DNA from: Rhodospirillales bacterium
GTDB lineage: Bacteria > Pseudomonadota > Alphaproteobacteria > Rhodospirillales > Thalassospiraceae
Direction of reading: 5' to 3'
DNA length: 64,000 bases
Assembly: GCA_019634165.1 (NCBI GenBank)
Contig: JAHQVT010000012.1
Location: 305,528 to 369,527, forward strand
Within the stretch, counting starts at the first letter, position 1. Every line of letters begins with the position of its first letter. Positions 17,387 through 25,678 of the stretch are shown here, piece by piece. The translations under genes were made by a program, and so were the position numbers. Under the pieces are notes generated by a model. It worked only from the letters and a program-made list of their open reading frames with translations, made no database searches and was not told where the DNA came from.

Positions 17387-20066
17387 CGAGAATCTCCTTA
17401 ATTTCCGGAAGGCAGGAACCACATCCTGTGCCAGCCTGAAGCAAGCGGCCGATATCAGTTGCAGACACAGCATTTTGTTCGGCAATGGCCTTGCTGATTG
17501 CAGCTAGCCCGACTGAGAAGCATGAACAAATCAAGCGATCATTGATCGCCCCGGCATCGGGCATGCGCCCGGCAAGAAGCGCGTTGCGTTCTGGTGTCGC
17601 CAGCGTTTCAGTAGCAAGCAGGTTTGATACCCAATCGCGGCCAAGGGTGGGTCGGTCCGGGCTGATAAATAGCGCACCTGTAATCCGCCCCCCATTTAGG
17701 CGGGCATAACGATGAACGCCCTTTTTGCTGTCGCTATATTCAATGATCTGCTGATCATCGACATTGGCCGCAATCGGCAAAAGGGATTTGAACATGCAGG
17801 CTTCATTGCCAGCAATTTCATAGATCATGCTGCCCGGCCCGGTCGCGCTCACCCAATATGGCAGGTTGGAAAGATCAACCGGCGTGTTGGAAAACAAAAG
17901 ACCCTGCCACTTGGTTACAAATGGCGCGATGGAAACCGGGATATATTTGCTTTCGGGTTGGCCGGAATAAGGATCAACATTGGGTGGCATAAGTCGGCCT
18001 ATTCCACCTGCGGCCGAAAAGACATCGTTCCAGTGCATCGGAACGAAAACCTGTCCGGGCATTTGGGCATCCGTGACCAGTACCCGCATCAGAGATGTGC
18101 CATGCGGGCTGTTGATGCGCGCAATTGATCCATCCGAAAGGCCATAAATCCCGGCATCCTTCGGATTAACTTCAAGGAGTGGTTCCGGGCGATGCGCGCT
18201 TAGGCGGGCGGCCGTTCCGGTTCGGGTCATGGTGTGCCATTGATCACGGTATCGACCGCTATTGGCAACCAGTGGGAAGTCCTTGCTGATGTTTGATTGC
18301 GGTGGGGTATGTTTCAGCGCAATCATTTTTGCGCGGCCGCTTGATGTGGTGAAAACCCCATTGCCATATAGGCGTTCGGACCCTGCGGCGGTGTTGTTTT
18401 GGCGTGAAGCAGGCCATTGGAATGGCTCCATCGCGTCATAGGCGGTTTTCTTGACCTTGTGCCAAGCACCAATATCAAAGGCGCGCAGGCCTTCATTTTC
18501 AAATTCCGACAAGGCGGCATGTTCGGCAAAGATGTCACTTGGGCCTTTGTATTTAAAGGCCTTGCCAAACCCCATTGATTTGGCGATTTCGGACATGATC
18601 CACCAATCGGGTTTGGCGTTTCCTTGTGCCTTGCGAAATGGGCGCTGGCGCGAAATCCGGCGTTCGGAATTGGTCACTGTGCCGGATTTTTCAGCCCAGC
18701 CAGATGCCGGTAATTTGATATGGGCATAGCGCAATGTATCGGTGTCATTAACCACGTCTGAAACGATAACCAATGGGCACCGTGACAGGGCGAGGCGCAC
18801 GCGGTCTGCATCGGGCAGGCTAACAGCAGGATTGGTCGCCATGACCCAGACGGCTTTGATTTCGCCGCTTTCAATTGCGCGGAACATATCGACGGCCTTA
18901 TGGCCTTCGCCCGGTTCCAAAACATCGGATTGCCAGAACCGTTTGACCCGATCAACATCAACCGGATCGTTGGGGTTCATGTGGGCAGCAAGTTGATTGG
19001 CAAGGCCGCCAACTTCGCGTCCACCCATCGCATTGGGTTGGCCAGTAACGGAAAACGGGCTAGAACCCGGCTTTCCGACCCGGCCGGTTGCCAGATGGCA
19101 ATTTAAGATCGAATTGACTTTATCCGATCCGCTTGATGACTGGTTAACGCCTTGTGAGAACACCGTTACGGTGCGATCAAAGGCGGCAAACCAGCTAAAT
19201 AACGTTTCCAGTTTTTCCAGACCTGAGCCGATTTCATCAGCGCTTTCTTGGGTGTCGAGCCCGCATTTTTGGGCGGTTGTCTCGATATTCGGGCAGTCGG
19301 CACGGGCTTCTGCCACGGCGTGTTCATAGCCGCTGATATGGCGGGCTACATATTTAAGGTCGGTATTGCCGGTCTGATCAAGCCAGGCCAGCAAACCGTT
19401 AAACAGGGCAACATCACTGCCCGGTTTGATCGGCAGATGCAAATCGGCGATTTCGCAACTCGCTGTGCGCCTTGGATCAATCACAACAATCTTGGTGCCA
19501 TGCTTTTCCTTGGCAGCACGCAAGCGCTGATTAAGGACCGGATGGCACCATGCCAAATTTGATCCGGTCAGAATAACCAGATCAGCAATTTCAAGGTCTT
19601 CATAGCAGCCCGGAACGACATCCGCCCCAAACGCGCGTTTGTGCCCCACCACGGTCGATGCCATGCACAGGCGCGAATTGGTATCGATGTGGGGTGATCC
19701 GATGAAGCCTTTGATCAGTTTGTTGGCAACATAGTAATCCTCGGTCAGAAGTTGACCTGAGACGTAAAAGGCGACTGATTTCGGACCATGCTTTGCGATG
19801 GTGTCACGCAACCGGTTGGCGGTTTCCGAAATTGCGGTCGACCAGTTAACCTGTTGACCGTCGACTTCAGGTTCCAGCAATCGGAAATCGCGTTTGGTTT
19901 CGGCCGTGATCGTATCAATCAAAGCCGCCCCCTTGGAGCAAATCCGCCCGAAATTGGCCGGGTGATCAGGATCACCGCCCACAGCATATCCATCACGGGT
20001 TGGCGAAATGATCAGGCCACAGCCAACACCGCAATAAGGGCAGGTTGTTTTGACCTCATCCCGCAT
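17358..20066 (-). CDS. nasA: Assimilatory nitrate reductase, molybdopterin catalytic subunit
   Basis: A 902-residue molybdoprotein. The N-terminus has the [4Fe-4S] motif CPYCGVGCGL...GRICSKG (Cys about 9, 12, 16 and 43). The bis-MGD domains contain LTGSNLAWCHPVLNQRL and, near residue 340, the NAMGGREVGGLANQLAAH signature of assimilatory enzymes. The C-terminal MGD-binding domain ends near 770, followed by a BFD-like [2Fe-2S] domain with LICSCFSVG...GTGCGSC. It reduces nitrate to nitrite in the cytoplasm. It overlaps nirD by 11 bases and the siroheme gene by 29, in the operon nirB-nirD-nasA-cysG. No separate electron-donor subunit is encoded nearby. Confidence 0.95.
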   Translation of the reverse strand: MRDEVKTTCPYCGVGCGLIISPTRDGYAVGGDPDHPANFGRICSKGAALIDTITAETKRDFRLLEPEVDGQQVNWSTAISETANRLRDTIAKHGPKSVAFYVSGQLLTEDYYVANKLIKGFIGSPHIDTNSRLCMASTVVGHKRAFGADVVPGCYEDLEIADLVILTGSNLAWCHPVLNQRLRAAKEKHGTKIVVIDPRRTASCEIADLHLPIKPGSDVALFNGLLAWLDQTGNTDLKYVARHISGYEHAVAEARADCPNIETTAQKCGLDTQESADEIGSGLEKLETLFSWFAAFDRTVTVFSQGVNQSSSGSDKVNSILNCHLATGRVGKPGSSPFSVTGQPNAMGGREVGGLANQLAAHMNPNDPVDVDRVKRFWQSDVLEPGEGHKAVDMFRAIESGEIKAVWVMATNPAVSLPDADRVRLALSRCPLVIVSDVVNDTDTLRYAHIKLPASGWAEKSGTVTNSERRISRQRPFRKAQGNAKPDWWIMSEIAKSMGFGKAFKYKGPSDIFAEHAALSEFENEGLRAFDIGAWHKVKKTAYDAMEPFQWPASRQNNTAAGSERLYGNGVFTTSSGRAKMIALKHTPPQSNISKDFPLVANSGRYRDQWHTMTRTGTAARLSAHRPEPLLEVNPKDAGIYGLSDGSIARINSPHGTSLMRVLVTDAQMPGQVFVPMHWNDVFSAAGGIGRLMPPNVDPYSGQPESKYIPVSIAPFVTKWQGLLFSNTPVDLSNLPYWVSATGPGSMIYEIAGNEACMFKSLLPIAANVDDQQIIEYSDSKKGVHRYARLNGGRITGALFISPDRPTLGRDWVSNLLATETLATPERNALLAGRMPDAGAINDRLICSCFSVGLAAISKAIAEQNAVSATDIGRLLQAGTGCGSCLPEIKEILDDALPRAAE

Positions 20067-20406
20067 GGCGCAATCCAGCTTGCAGTTCGGTCAAGCCAAT
20101 ACGAACGGTCCCGTCGACAACCTGACATTCGACTTTGGCGGCGCATCCATCATCTGGCCCCTGTGCTTCGCCGGTTTCAAGCGAGAAAACCATATTATGA
20201 AGCGGACAGGTCACGAAATGACCATGGACAATACCCTGTGCCAGCGGCCCTTGTTTGTGCGGGCAACGATCAAGCAATGCGTAAACCTGATCATCAAGTG
20301 TTCTGAAAATCGCAATCCGGTCGGTTTCGGTCTGAAGGGTACGTGCACCCTGTTGTGGAATGGTCGAAACAGGACCGATATTCACCCAATTCAGCATATC
20401 TGTCAT
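20056..20406 (-). CDS. nirD: Nitrite reductase small subunit, Rieske-type
   Basis: A 116-residue Rieske-fold protein. Both cluster motifs are intact: CPHKQGPL near residue 46 and CPLHNMVF near residue 66, so this NirD probably binds a [2Fe-2S] cluster; some NirD proteins have lost these residues. It works with NirB in NADH-dependent reduction of nitrite to ammonium. Its ATG lies 5 bases after the nirB stop, and its end overlaps nasA by 11 bases. Confidence 0.94.
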   Translation of the reverse strand: MTDMLNWVNIGPVSTIPQQGARTLQTETDRIAIFRTLDDQVYALLDRCPHKQGPLAQGIVHGHFVTCPLHNMVFSLETGEAQGPDDGCAAKVECQVVDGTVRIGLTELQAGLRHAG

Positions 20407-20411
20407 TTTTC

Positions 20412-22883
20412 TTACTCCGCTGCGACCATCGAAAGGGGTTTGAATTCGTGGGCATCAACACCCTCGGATGCACGTTCGGCCCACGGATCTTTCTGGGCGT
20501 TCTTCTGACTGATCATAAAGCGTTCAAAAAGCGCTTTGCGGTTGGCTTCGTCATCAACCATGCGTTCTTGCACATGTTTCAGGCCAACGCGCTCGATCCA
20601 TGGTGCAGTCCGTTCAAGATAACGGGCTTCTTCGCGGTAAAGCTGGATGAAGGCGCCGCAATATTCCCTGACTTCTTCGTCGGTTGTGACTTTGCACAAA
20701 AGTTCGGTCGCTTTGACGTGAATGCCACCATTGCCGCCAACATGAAGATCCCAGCCACCATCGGTTGCCACCAAACCAAAATCCTTGATCGTGGCTTCGG
20801 CGCAATTCCGTGGGCAGCCTGATACGGCCATTTTGAACTTGTGGGGCATCCATGATCCCCAGGTCATTTTTTCAAGTTCAACACCCATGCTCATCGACAT
20901 CTGCGTACCAAAACGGCACCATTCCTGCCCGACACAGGTTTTAACGGTACGCAGCGATTTGCCATATGCGTGGCCCGATACCATCCCTGCCGCATTCAAA
21001 TCGGCCCACACACCCGGAAGGTCTTCTTTTTTAACTCCCAAAAGGTCAATGCGCTGTCCGCCGGTTACTTTAACGGTCGGAATTTCAAACTTATCAGCAA
21101 CATCGGCAATGGCGCGTAGCTCGCGTGGGTTGGTCAATCCCCCCCACATGCGCGGAACCACCGAATATGTGCCGTCTTTTTGGATGTTGGCGTGAACGCG
21201 TTCGTTGATGAAGCGCGATGCACCGTGATCAACATATTCGTTCGGCCAAGCTGCCAACAGGTAATAGTTCAAAGCCGGGCGGCAGACATGACAACCGTCT
21301 GCTGATTTCCATTCCAGTTCCTGCATGATTTCCGGCATGGATTTCATGCCCTTGGCAATGATCAGGCGACGGACACTGTCATGGTCATGTTCGGTGCATG
21401 TGCAAATCGGTTTAACCGTGGCCGCCTGATAATCGCCGCCAAGGGTTGCTGCCAAAAGGTTTTCAACTAAGCCAACGCATGATCCGCAGGATGCAGATGC
21501 TTTGGTGTGGCCTTTGACTTCATCAAGGGTGGTAAGGCCCTTTTCATTGATCGCAGATACGATCGAACCTTTGCAAACGCCGTTACAGCCGCAGATTTCA
21601 GCGTCATCTGGAAGGGCTGCAACGGCGTCAAGGGGGTTTCCAGCGGACCCTCCGGCAAATGCCTGACCAAAGGCAAGTGTGTCACGCAGTTCCGTGACAT
21701 CTTCGCCGTCCTTCATCAGTTGGAAATACCAAGCACCATCGGATGTGTCGCCGTAAAGGACGGCACCCTTGATCTTGCCGTCTTCAAGGACGATGCGTTT
21801 GTAAACGCCGCGCCCGGCATCACGGAAAACGATCTCTTCGGTTTCTCCGCCGCCGGAAAAATCCCCGGCAGAGAAAACGTCAACGCCGGTGACTTTCAAT
21901 TTGGTCGAGGTTACCGAACCGGTATAGCCATCGGTCTCGATTTCCGCCAAATGATCGGCACAGGATTTCGCCATTTCAAACAAGGGTGCGACAAGGCCAT
22001 AACATTGACCGCGATGCTGTACGCATTCGCCAACTGCGAAAATGTCCGGGTCACTGGTGGTCATGACATCGTCAACGACGATGCCGCGTTCGACTGCGAT
22101 GCCGGCGTCTGCTGCCAAACGTCCGTTCGGGCGAATGCCAACAGCCATAACCACCAGATCAGCCGGGATCATGCGCCCGTCTTTAAGGTGGACACCGGTT
22201 ACGTTTTCGCTGCCGACGATTTCTGCGGTATCGGCCTCAGTAATCACAGTAATGCCGCGGCGCTCAAGCTCCTGGGCCAGAAGGTAGCCAGCAGACGGGT
22301 CAAGCTGACGTTCCATCACATGCCCTGCAAGATGCAGCACCGTAACATCCATACCGCGCGACTGCAGGCCAACAGCCGCTTCAAGTCCCAGAAGGCCACC
22401 ACCGATGACAACGGCAGGCCCGCCCTTGGCTGCAGCACCAAGCATGGTGTCGACATCGTCAACATCACGGAAGGTAACCACGCCATCAAGCTTGTGGCCG
22501 GGGATCGGGATAATGATTGGATCCGAACCGGTTGCCAGCAGTAGCTGATCATATTCGGTTTTTGTGCCGCTTCTGGAAATCACACATTTACGGTCGCGGT
22601 CGATCATAATGACCGGGTCGCCGGAATAAAGATGGATGTTGTTTTCCGTATACCATTCGGCGGTATTGATGACGATCTCGTCAAAATCCTTCTCGCCGGA
22701 AAGAAGCGGCGAAAGCATGATGCGGTTATAGTTCACGCGCGGTTCGGCACCGAAAACGGTGATGTCGTATTTGTCCGGTGCACGCGACAGAATTTCTTCA
22801 ACCGTCCGCATGCCGGCCATGCCATTGCCGATGACAACGATACGGGTCTTTGCGGATTTTATATTTGCAGGGACGTGGTTCAT
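20412..22883 (-). CDS. nirB: Assimilatory nitrite reductase [NAD(P)H] large subunit
   Basis: An 823-residue enzyme. Domain order: FAD/NAD-binding oxidoreductase (VVIGNGMAGMRTVEEIL at about 17-33; VVIGGGLLGLEAAVGL near 150), two BFD-like [2Fe-2S] segments (EICGCNGVCKG...SCGSCVG near 420-470 and ICTCTEHDHDSVRR near 490), then the sulfite/nitrite reductase half-domains with the siroheme-[4Fe-4S] cysteines in CVGQEWCRFG and SGCPRNCAEA. It reduces nitrite to ammonium with six electrons. I use ATG 22883, which has GAGGAGCC about ten bases upstream, rather than one 39 bases earlier that would sit next to the leader terminator. First gene of nirB-nirD-nasA-cysG, controlled by the leader at 22923-23063. 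Confidence 0.95.
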   Translation of the reverse strand: MNHVPANIKSAKTRIVVIGNGMAGMRTVEEILSRAPDKYDITVFGAEPRVNYNRIMLSPLLSGEKDFDEIVINTAEWYTENNIHLYSGDPVIMIDRDRKCVISRSGTKTEYDQLLLATGSDPIIIPIPGHKLDGVVTFRDVDDVDTMLGAAAKGGPAVVIGGGLLGLEAAVGLQSRGMDVTVLHLAGHVMERQLDPSAGYLLAQELERRGITVITEADTAEIVGSENVTGVHLKDGRMIPADLVVMAVGIRPNGRLAADAGIAVERGIVVDDVMTTSDPDIFAVGECVQHRGQCYGLVAPLFEMAKSCADHLAEIETDGYTGSVTSTKLKVTGVDVFSAGDFSGGGETEEIVFRDAGRGVYKRIVLEDGKIKGAVLYGDTSDGAWYFQLMKDGEDVTELRDTLAFGQAFAGGSAGNPLDAVAALPDDAEICGCNGVCKGSIVSAINEKGLTTLDEVKGHTKASASCGSCVGLVENLLAATLGGDYQAATVKPICTCTEHDHDSVRRLIIAKGMKSMPEIMQELEWKSADGCHVCRPALNYYLLAAWPNEYVDHGASRFINERVHANIQKDGTYSVVPRMWGGLTNPRELRAIADVADKFEIPTVKVTGGQRIDLLGVKKEDLPGVWADLNAAGMVSGHAYGKSLRTVKTCVGQEWCRFGTQMSMSMGVELEKMTWGSWMPHKFKMAVSGCPRNCAEATIKDFGLVATDGGWDLHVGGNGGIHVKATELLCKVTTDEEVREYCGAFIQLYREEARYLERTAPWIERVGLKHVQERMVDDEANRKALFERFMISQKNAQKDPWAERASEGVDAHEFKPLSMVAAE

Positions 22884-22922
22884 TTGTCTCTGGCTCCTCG
22901 TCGCGGGATGCGAAGTTGGCAC

Positions 22923-22975
22923 AAAAAAACGCCCGATGCGGCCGCCCTTTTAAAAAAGGCATTTCGCAACGGACG
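22923..22975 (-). terminator. Nested leader terminator (attenuator) before nirB
   Basis: On the minus strand the outer arms CGTCCGTTGCG (22975-22965) and CGCATCGGGCG (22940-22930) pair with one U-U mismatch and one G-U pair. They enclose an inner hairpin built on GCCTTTT/AAAAGGGC and are followed at once by seven T residues (22929-22923). This is an intrinsic terminator 40 bases before the nirB start codon, in the place expected for an antiterminated leader. Confidence 0.75.
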
Positions 22976-23019
22976 TCATTATCCGGGGAACCCGTCTTTG
23001 GATTCTTTATATATAGGGT

Positions 23020-23057
23020 CGGCATTTCAGCCGGAGCCGCAGGCGACACTGCCCGCG
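23020..23057 (-). promoter_or_regulatory. Tandem hairpins in the nirB leader, candidate NasT (ANTAR) target
   Basis: Hairpin 1 (23057-23038) has a seven-pair stem CGCGGGC/GCCTGCG with hexaloop AGTGTC, which has A at position 1 and G at position 4, the known ANTAR-substrate loop rule. Four bases later hairpin 2 (23033-23020) is CGGC-TGAAAT-GCCG, also a six-base loop but without the G at position 4. Two adjacent hexaloop hairpins upstream of a terminator are the established ANTAR target layout. Confidence 0.6.
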
Positions 23058-23073
23058 CTCTTGCCACTTACTA

Positions 23074-23089
23074 TACAATTTCCATGCCA
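23074..23089 (-). promoter_or_regulatory. Sigma-54 type promoter of nirB
   Basis: The minus-strand sequence TGGCATGGAAATTGTA fits the -24/-12 consensus TGGCACG-N4-TTGCW, with T in place of C in the -12 GC pair. The predicted transcript would start near 23063, six bases before leader hairpin 1. It is the weakest match of the four such promoters in the window. Confidence 0.5.
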
Positions 23090-23183
23090 ATTTTTCGGGG
23101 AACTGCGAAAACGTTCAAGATGCTGATTCTATGTCGAATTTTTTGCGGTGGAATATATGTGCGAATCACTCTCAACTATAAGT

Positions 23184-23230
23184 GATTAAAAAATATACAC
23201 ACATGATGTGTAGGGATTAAAAAATATGCA
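23184..23230. promoter_or_regulatory. Paired A/T-rich element, candidate enhancer sites shared by nirB and the nitrate transporter gene
   Basis: Two copies, GATTAAAAAATATACA at 23184 and GATTAAAAAATATGCA at 23215, are 31 bp apart (about three helical turns). They lie about 95-140 bp upstream of the nirB -24 element and about 107-150 bp from the divergent transporter promoter. The same 16-mer recurs upstream of nrtA. On the minus strand each reads TGCATATTTTTTAATC, with a TGCA half-site as in NtrC boxes but a poor second half. Confidence 0.55.
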
Positions 23231-23336
23231 CAAATCCACCTGTTGCGGAGCGATATACCTGTGTTTGTGCGTTTGCGGGCACAAAAAGCCTGTGTATTTC
23301 AGATGATTACTTAAAAAATTTTGCAATGCAGAAAAT

Positions 23337-23352
23337 TGGCGCACCGTTTGCA
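23337..23352 (+). promoter_or_regulatory. Sigma-54 type promoter of the nitrate transporter operon
   Basis: TGGCGCACCGTTTGCA matches the -24 GG and -12 GC elements with exact spacing. The predicted start near 23363 gives a leader of about 240 bases before the transporter ATG. It diverges from the nirB promoter, with the paired A/T-rich element between the two. Confidence 0.6.
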
Positions 23353-23388
23353 GCGCCCAGCACAAGCAAGCTGTTCCTTTTGGAGCGG

Positions 23389-23433
23389 ACCCGAAGATGG
23401 GTGTTTTGCTGTTCTTCGTCCAATGGCGGGCGA
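23389..23433 (+). promoter_or_regulatory. Tandem hexaloop hairpins in the transporter leader, candidate NasT target
   Basis: Hairpin 1 (23389-23402) is ACCC-GAAGAT-GGGT, with G at loop position 4. Hairpin 2 (23416-23433) is TCGTCC-AATGGC-GGGCGA, a six-pair stem whose hexaloop AATGGC is identical to one in the nrtA leader and obeys the A1/G4 rule. I see no U-tract terminator after them, unlike in the nirB and nrtA leaders. A possible alternative pairing joins GCGGGCGATCAG (from 23427) with CTGATCACCGC further on. Confidence 0.5.
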
Positions 23434-23603
23434 TCAGACGTTCGATTTTGGCGCACACCATTTGGGTGCTGCCCTGATCACCGCGTATGTCGGGCCGCCA
23501 GTGCAATCCTTTTGATGAAGCGTGCGGTCCGTGGGGAATAACCGCCGGTCGCAACACATGGGAAACTTACGTTCGCACGACCCAAACGAAGGGCTTCACG
23601 AAT

Positions 23604-24968
23604 ATGGAAATTAAGAACAAGGCGCCGCGCATTAATTTGTTCAGTCTCAAAACTGTTCAGATGCGGACCTTTCACCTGACTTGGCTTGCCTTCTTTCTGT
23701 GCTTTTTCGGGTGGTTCGGCATTGCGCCACTAATGCCGCTTGTGCGCGATGATCTTGGCCTGACTAAGGGGGAGATCGGCAATACCATTATTGCATCGGT
23801 CGCAATCACGGTTCTGGTGCGCCTGTTGATCGGCCCGCTGTGCGATAAATTGGGTCCGCGCAAAACCTATACCGGGCTTCTTGTTGTCGGGTCGCTACCG
23901 GTCATGCTGATCGGCTTGGCAGACAGTTACGAGACGTTCCTTCTGGCGCGCTTGGCCATTGGTTCGATCGGGGCGTCCTTTGTGATTACCCAATATCATA
24001 CCTCGACCATGTTCGCGCCCAATGTGGTTGGCACGGCCAATGCGACGACTGCAGGCTGGGGTAATCTTGGTGGTGGCGTGACCCAAATGGTGATGCCATT
24101 GATCCTTGCCATGGTGCTTGGTTTTGGGGTTGTCGAAACCATGGGCTGGCGTCTGGCGATGGTTTTCCCCGGTGTGATCATGTTGGTGGTTGCGGTTCTC
24201 TATTGGGTCTTTACCACTGATGCGCCGGATGGGAAGTTTTCCGATCTGCGCAGCAGCGGTGCGTTGTCTCCCGAAAATGACCATGCGGGTGCCACCAAGG
24301 GAATGCTAGCTGCTGCCGGGGATTTCCGGGTTTGGGCATTGTTTTTGGTGTATGGCGCGTGTTTCGGGGTCGAGTTGACCATCAACAACATTGCCGCGAT
24401 CTATTTCTTTGACCGATTTGATCTGAGTTTGCAGACAGCGGGTTTGATTGCCGGGCTGTTTGGCTTGATGAATATCTTTGCCCGAACAATGGGTGGCGCG
24501 TTTTCCGACAAGTTTGCTGCCAAAAGCGGTCTTTCTGGTCGTGTAAGGTTCCTGTTTCTGACGCTGTTTATCGAAGGTATCGCGCTTGTCGCATTTTCGA
24601 TGATAGATGCGCTGGTGATTGCTGTTTCGATGATGGTGGTCTTCTCATTATTCGTGCAGATGTCCGAGGGGGCTACTTTCGGCATTGTTCCGTTTATTAA
24701 CCGCAAGGCGCTTGGTTCGGTTGCCGGTATTGTTGGGGCAGGCGGGAATGCTGGTGCTGTTGCAGCCGGTTTCCTGTTTAAATCCGAAGCTCTGAGCTAT
24801 CAGGAAGGTCTGATGTATTTGGGCTTTGCCGTAATCATCTGTTCTTTTGCCGCGCTTGCGGTGCGTTTTTCCGAGGCAACGGTTGCCGAAGAAAAAGCGC
24901 GTTTTGAACGTGCGATGCAAGAACGCAATGTTGTGGCGTCGAGCCCGCAAGTGCAGCCTGCGGAATAG
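23604..24968 (+). CDS. narK: Nitrate/nitrite transporter, NNP family of the major facilitator superfamily
   Basis: A 454-residue membrane protein with 12 predicted segments. The nitrate signature ATTAGWGNLGGGVTQM is in segment 5 and a second family glycine motif, AGIVGAGGNAGAVAAGF, is in segment 11; RLLIGPLCDKLGPR is the MFS loop 2-3 motif. It imports nitrate (or exchanges it for nitrite) across the inner membrane. The start is the ATG at 23604 preceded by GAAGGG; longer frames 5' run through the leader and are not coding. It is the first gene of a unit with nasT and nasS and a second uptake route beside NrtABC. Confidence 0.93.
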   Translation: MEIKNKAPRINLFSLKTVQMRTFHLTWLAFFLCFFGWFGIAPLMPLVRDDLGLTKGEIGNTIIASVAITVLVRLLIGPLCDKLGPRKTYTGLLVVGSLPVMLIGLADSYETFLLARLAIGSIGASFVITQYHTSTMFAPNVVGTANATTAGWGNLGGGVTQMVMPLILAMVLGFGVVETMGWRLAMVFPGVIMLVVAVLYWVFTTDAPDGKFSDLRSSGALSPENDHAGATKGMLAAAGDFRVWALFLVYGACFGVELTINNIAAIYFFDRFDLSLQTAGLIAGLFGLMNIFARTMGGAFSDKFAAKSGLSGRVRFLFLTLFIEGIALVAFSMIDALVIAVSMMVVFSLFVQMSEGATFGIVPFINRKALGSVAGIVGAGGNAGAVAAGFLFKSEALSYQEGLMYLGFAVIICSFAALAVRFSEATVAEEKARFERAMQERNVVASSPQVQPAE

Positions 24969-25087
24969 TATTTAGATTTTTCCGGGATGCGGCATTTGGC
25001 GCATTCCGCGATACCACCGGGCCATCAAGGTCCGGCTTAATAAAATGAAGTAGGAGAGAGTTCTTGATCGTCAGGGATCTGATTTAA

Positions 25088-25675
25088 ATGAAGCTTGAAG
25101 ACTTCAATATTCTGGTGATCGATGAAAATCCGGACCGAGCCGCGATTGTTGAGCGCGGACTTGTCGAGGGTGGCTATACCCGCGTTAGCCGCATCGGGAC
25201 ATCCTTCAATCTGGTCGAACGCATTCAGGTTCTGGCCCCCGACATCATCATCATTGATTTGGAAAACCCCGATCGCGACACGTTGGAGCAAATGTTCCAA
25301 GTGTCGCGTGCTATTGCGCGCCCAATCGCAATGTTTGTCGATCAAAGTGACAACAACATGATCCGCGAGGCGGTTGAAGCCGGGGTCAGTGCCTATGTCG
25401 TTGATGGACTGCGCCAAGATCGTATTCGTCCGATCGTCGAGATGGCCATTTCGCGGTTCGGTGCGTTTGATCAGTTGCGACGTGAACGTGACGAGGCAAA
25501 AGCCAAGCTCAGCGAACGCAAATTGATTGATCGGGCCAAGGGGCTTTTGATGCAGGAAAAAGGCTTGTCCGAGGAAGATGCCTATAACCTGCTGAGAAAA
25601 AACGCCATGAAACAGAACCGCAAGATTTTTGAGATTGCGCAAAGCGTCATCACGGCTTTTCAGTTGGAGTTCTAA
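25088..25675 (+). CDS. nasT: Nitrate-responsive antiterminator with receiver-like and ANTAR domains
   Basis: A 195-residue protein. Residues about 5-125 form a receiver-like domain (ILVIDENPDRAAIV; IIIIDLENPDRD) and about 135-192 an ANTAR RNA-binding domain (LSERKLIDRAKGLLMQEKGL...AYNLLRKNAM). In the known NasS-NasT systems NasT is held by NasS without nitrate, and when free binds leader hairpins to prevent termination. The nirB, narK and nrtA leaders here carry such hairpins. It is followed after 3 bases by nasS. The gene order nasT-nasS is the reverse of many clusters. Confidence 0.93.
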   Translation: MKLEDFNILVIDENPDRAAIVERGLVEGGYTRVSRIGTSFNLVERIQVLAPDIIIIDLENPDRDTLEQMFQVSRAIARPIAMFVDQSDNNMIREAVEAGVSAYVVDGLRQDRIRPIVEMAISRFGAFDQLRRERDEAKAKLSERKLIDRAKGLLMQEKGLSEEDAYNLLRKNAMKQNRKIFEIAQSVITAFQLEF

Positions 25676-25678
25676 CGC

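Noticed and set aside
21507-22544. A 345-codon open frame on the plus strand opposite nirB
   Set aside because: It is antisense to a fully conserved NirB coding sequence, shows no domain and no ribosome binding site; long antisense frames are common in GC-rich codons.
23184-23230. Calling the A/T-rich pair definite NtrC sites
   Set aside because: Only one half-site (TGCA) matches; the other half is too degenerate, so the binding protein was left open.
24985-25030. A terminator between the nitrate transporter gene and nasT (GGGATGCG/CGCATTCC)
   Set aside because: The stem has no following T-run and the genes probably form one unit.
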